Assembly (NCBI GenBank): GCA_009784355.1
Contig: WRBU01000077.1
Location: 1 to 6,147, forward strand
Source of the DNA: Defluviitaleaceae bacterium
GTDB taxonomy: Bacteria; Bacillota; Clostridia; Lachnospirales; WRAX01
Direction of reading: 5' to 3'
DNA: 6,147 bases
A program made the translations under genes and the position numbers. The notes beneath the pieces are model-generated. The model saw only the letters and a list, made by a program, of their open reading frames with translations, was not told the DNA's origin and did not search any database. Positions 5,491-6,147 of this stretch are shown here, piece after piece. Each line of letters starts with the position of its first letter. The first letter of the stretch is position 1.

Positions 5491-5547
5491 TGCCGCCACC
5501 CGTCATAAGATGTTAAGAGTGTCTTACGATAGGTGGCGGTACTTTTT
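5491..5547 (+). terminator. Long hairpin: operon terminator overlapping the ytaF ribosome binding site
   Basis: TGCCGCCACC (5491-5500) pairs with GGTGGCGGTA (5532-5541), ten pairs including one G-U. The helix continues inward with TAAGA/TCTTA (5506-5510, 5522-5526) and further pairs, with only two mismatches in between. CTTTTT (5542-5547) follows, so it looks like an intrinsic terminator for parC-cca starting 6 nt after the cca stop. The U-tract ends at the ATG of the next gene, and the 3' arm contains AGGTGGCGG, the only good SD for it. The hairpin should therefore also block translation of any read-through transcript. No strong separate promoter for the next gene was found. Confidence 0.7.
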
Positions 5548-6081
5548 ATGACAGTTATTTTGGCAGTAGCTTTGAGCTTGGACGCATTCGGTATGGGAAT
5601 TTCATGCGGTTTGCGCCGTCAACGCCTCGGTTTTTTCACATACGCAATTTTATTTGCAATTTCGGCAGCCATAATGGCAGCTTCCACCCTTTTCGGCGAC
5701 TTTATATCATCATTTTTGTCGCCAGATGTTGCTGAATATATAGCAGCTTTTTGGATAATGGCATTGGGAATATGGATTGCGCTTGGCGCAATAATTAAAA
5801 AAGGCACAGACGGTAACGCACCTAAAAAAATAACTAAAAAAGGTGCTGTACAGCTTGCCCTTGTTTTGTCAATAGATTCTATCGGGGCTGGGCTCGCAGC
5901 GGCATCTTTGGGCATTTCCATAATAGCTTTGCCACTTTTAGTTGCCACTTTCCAAATTGGATTTTTGGCATTAGGAGCGCAAATTCCAACTTGGTTGCGA
6001 CTAAAAGCTGCCCATCAAAACCGCTGGACAGTAGTTGCGGGCATGATTTTAATATTTATGGGCGTGATACAGTTATTATAG
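5548..6081 (+). CDS. ytaF: YtaF/MntP-family membrane protein
   Basis: This is a small polytopic membrane protein of the MntP (PF02659) superfamily, which includes the manganese exporter MntP and the sporulation protein YtaF. It has six predicted transmembrane segments in two similar halves of three. The first helix of each half carries the family acidic motif: SLDAFGMG in helix 1 and SIDSIGAG in helix 4. A Lys-rich hydrophilic linker (KKGTDGNAPKKITKKG) separates the halves. SLDAFG followed by CGLRRQRL is closer to YtaF than to MntP, so a sporulation-associated role is favoured, but Mn2+ export cannot be excluded. Length is 177 residues from ATG 5548. A GTG at 5533 would add five residues but has no good SD, whereas AGGTGGCGG lies 9-16 nt before the ATG. 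That SD is buried in the preceding hairpin. Confidence 0.85.
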   Translation: MTVILAVALSLDAFGMGISCGLRRQRLGFFTYAILFAISAAIMAASTLFGDFISSFLSPDVAEYIAAFWIMALGIWIALGAIIKKGTDGNAPKKITKKGAVQLALVLSIDSIGAGLAAASLGISIIALPLLVATFQIGFLALGAQIPTWLRLKAAHQNRWTVVAGMILIFMGVIQLL

Positions 6082-6147
6082 TTAGAGTTGTGAATACTAA
6101 AAAGAAGCAATACTAATTCCAGATTAAAACCCGTTTTTTGAGGATAC
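6082..6147 (+). other. Right-edge intergenic segment
   Basis: No gene is seen here, and there is no convincing terminator after ytaF. GAGG at 6140-6143 near the window end could be the SD of a plus-strand gene starting a few bases beyond the edge. A weak promoter-like pair (TTGTGA at 6088-6093 and TACTAA at 6111-6116, 17 nt apart) has a poor -10 box. Confidence 0.3.

Noticed and set aside
5485..5547. yybP-ykoY manganese riboswitch ahead of the MntP/YtaF gene
   Set aside because: The gap is only about 63 nt and is accounted for by one hairpin; the two-helix fold and conserved loops of that riboswitch are not present.
5533..5547. GTG start for the ytaF-like gene
   Set aside because: No SD lies at a suitable distance, whereas ATG 5548 has AGGTGGCGG just upstream. 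Not fully excluded, since it would fit the family N-terminal length.
6090..6116. Eight-codon frame starting with GTG after ytaF
   Set aside because: It has no SD and is too short to stand out from chance.

Overview
The window looks like chromosomal DNA from an anaerobic, probably spore-forming member of the Bacillota (Clostridia). Supporting signs are moderate-to-low G+C, strong GGAGG-type ribosome binding sites, near-consensus sigma-A promoters, a short Thermus/Clostridium-type PyrE with a C-terminal CxxC, a clostridial-type second type IIA topoisomerase A subunit, a class II CCA enzyme with an HD domain, and a YtaF/MntP membrane protein. No rRNA, tRNA, insertion sequence or CRISPR array was seen.

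Layout. Positions 1-246 hold no convincing gene: there are T10 and T13-C19 homopolymer tracts, then an intrinsic terminator (181-226, minus strand) for a VanW-domain lipoprotein (247-894, minus). Next is a compact unit between about 950 and 1256. A consensus promoter drives a 33-residue amphipathic peptide (1012-1113, plus; TTG start, strong SD), which ends at a terminator hairpin that looks bidirectional. A second consensus promoter on the opposite strand (1228-1256) points back at the same terminator and should make an RNA of about 100 nt. The 5' half of that RNA is complementary to the ribosome-binding and start region of the peptide mRNA. This matches the layout of type I toxin-antitoxin loci of the enterococcal par (Fst/RNA II) kind, but the peptide does not resemble Fst. 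It is the most interesting element here.

To the right, pyrE (1269-1850, minus) and a parC-like topoisomerase gene (1955-4162, plus) diverge from a short intergenic region. Their promoters are back to back and their -35 boxes share a base. A CCA-adding enzyme gene (4165-5484) follows parC 2 bp after its stop and is probably translationally coupled. A long hairpin with a U-tract (5491-5547) then ends exactly where the ytaF/mntP-like gene (5548-6081) begins; it could be both the parC-cca terminator and a structure that hides the ytaF ribosome binding site. The last 66 bases hold no gene but end in a possible SD for a gene just outside the window.

The ordinary genes are housekeeping: pyrimidine synthesis, chromosome decatenation, tRNA 3'-end maturation, and a sporulation or metal-related membrane protein. 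The assignments come from reading motifs in the sequence. The toxin-antitoxin interpretation is an inference from architecture and base complementarity.
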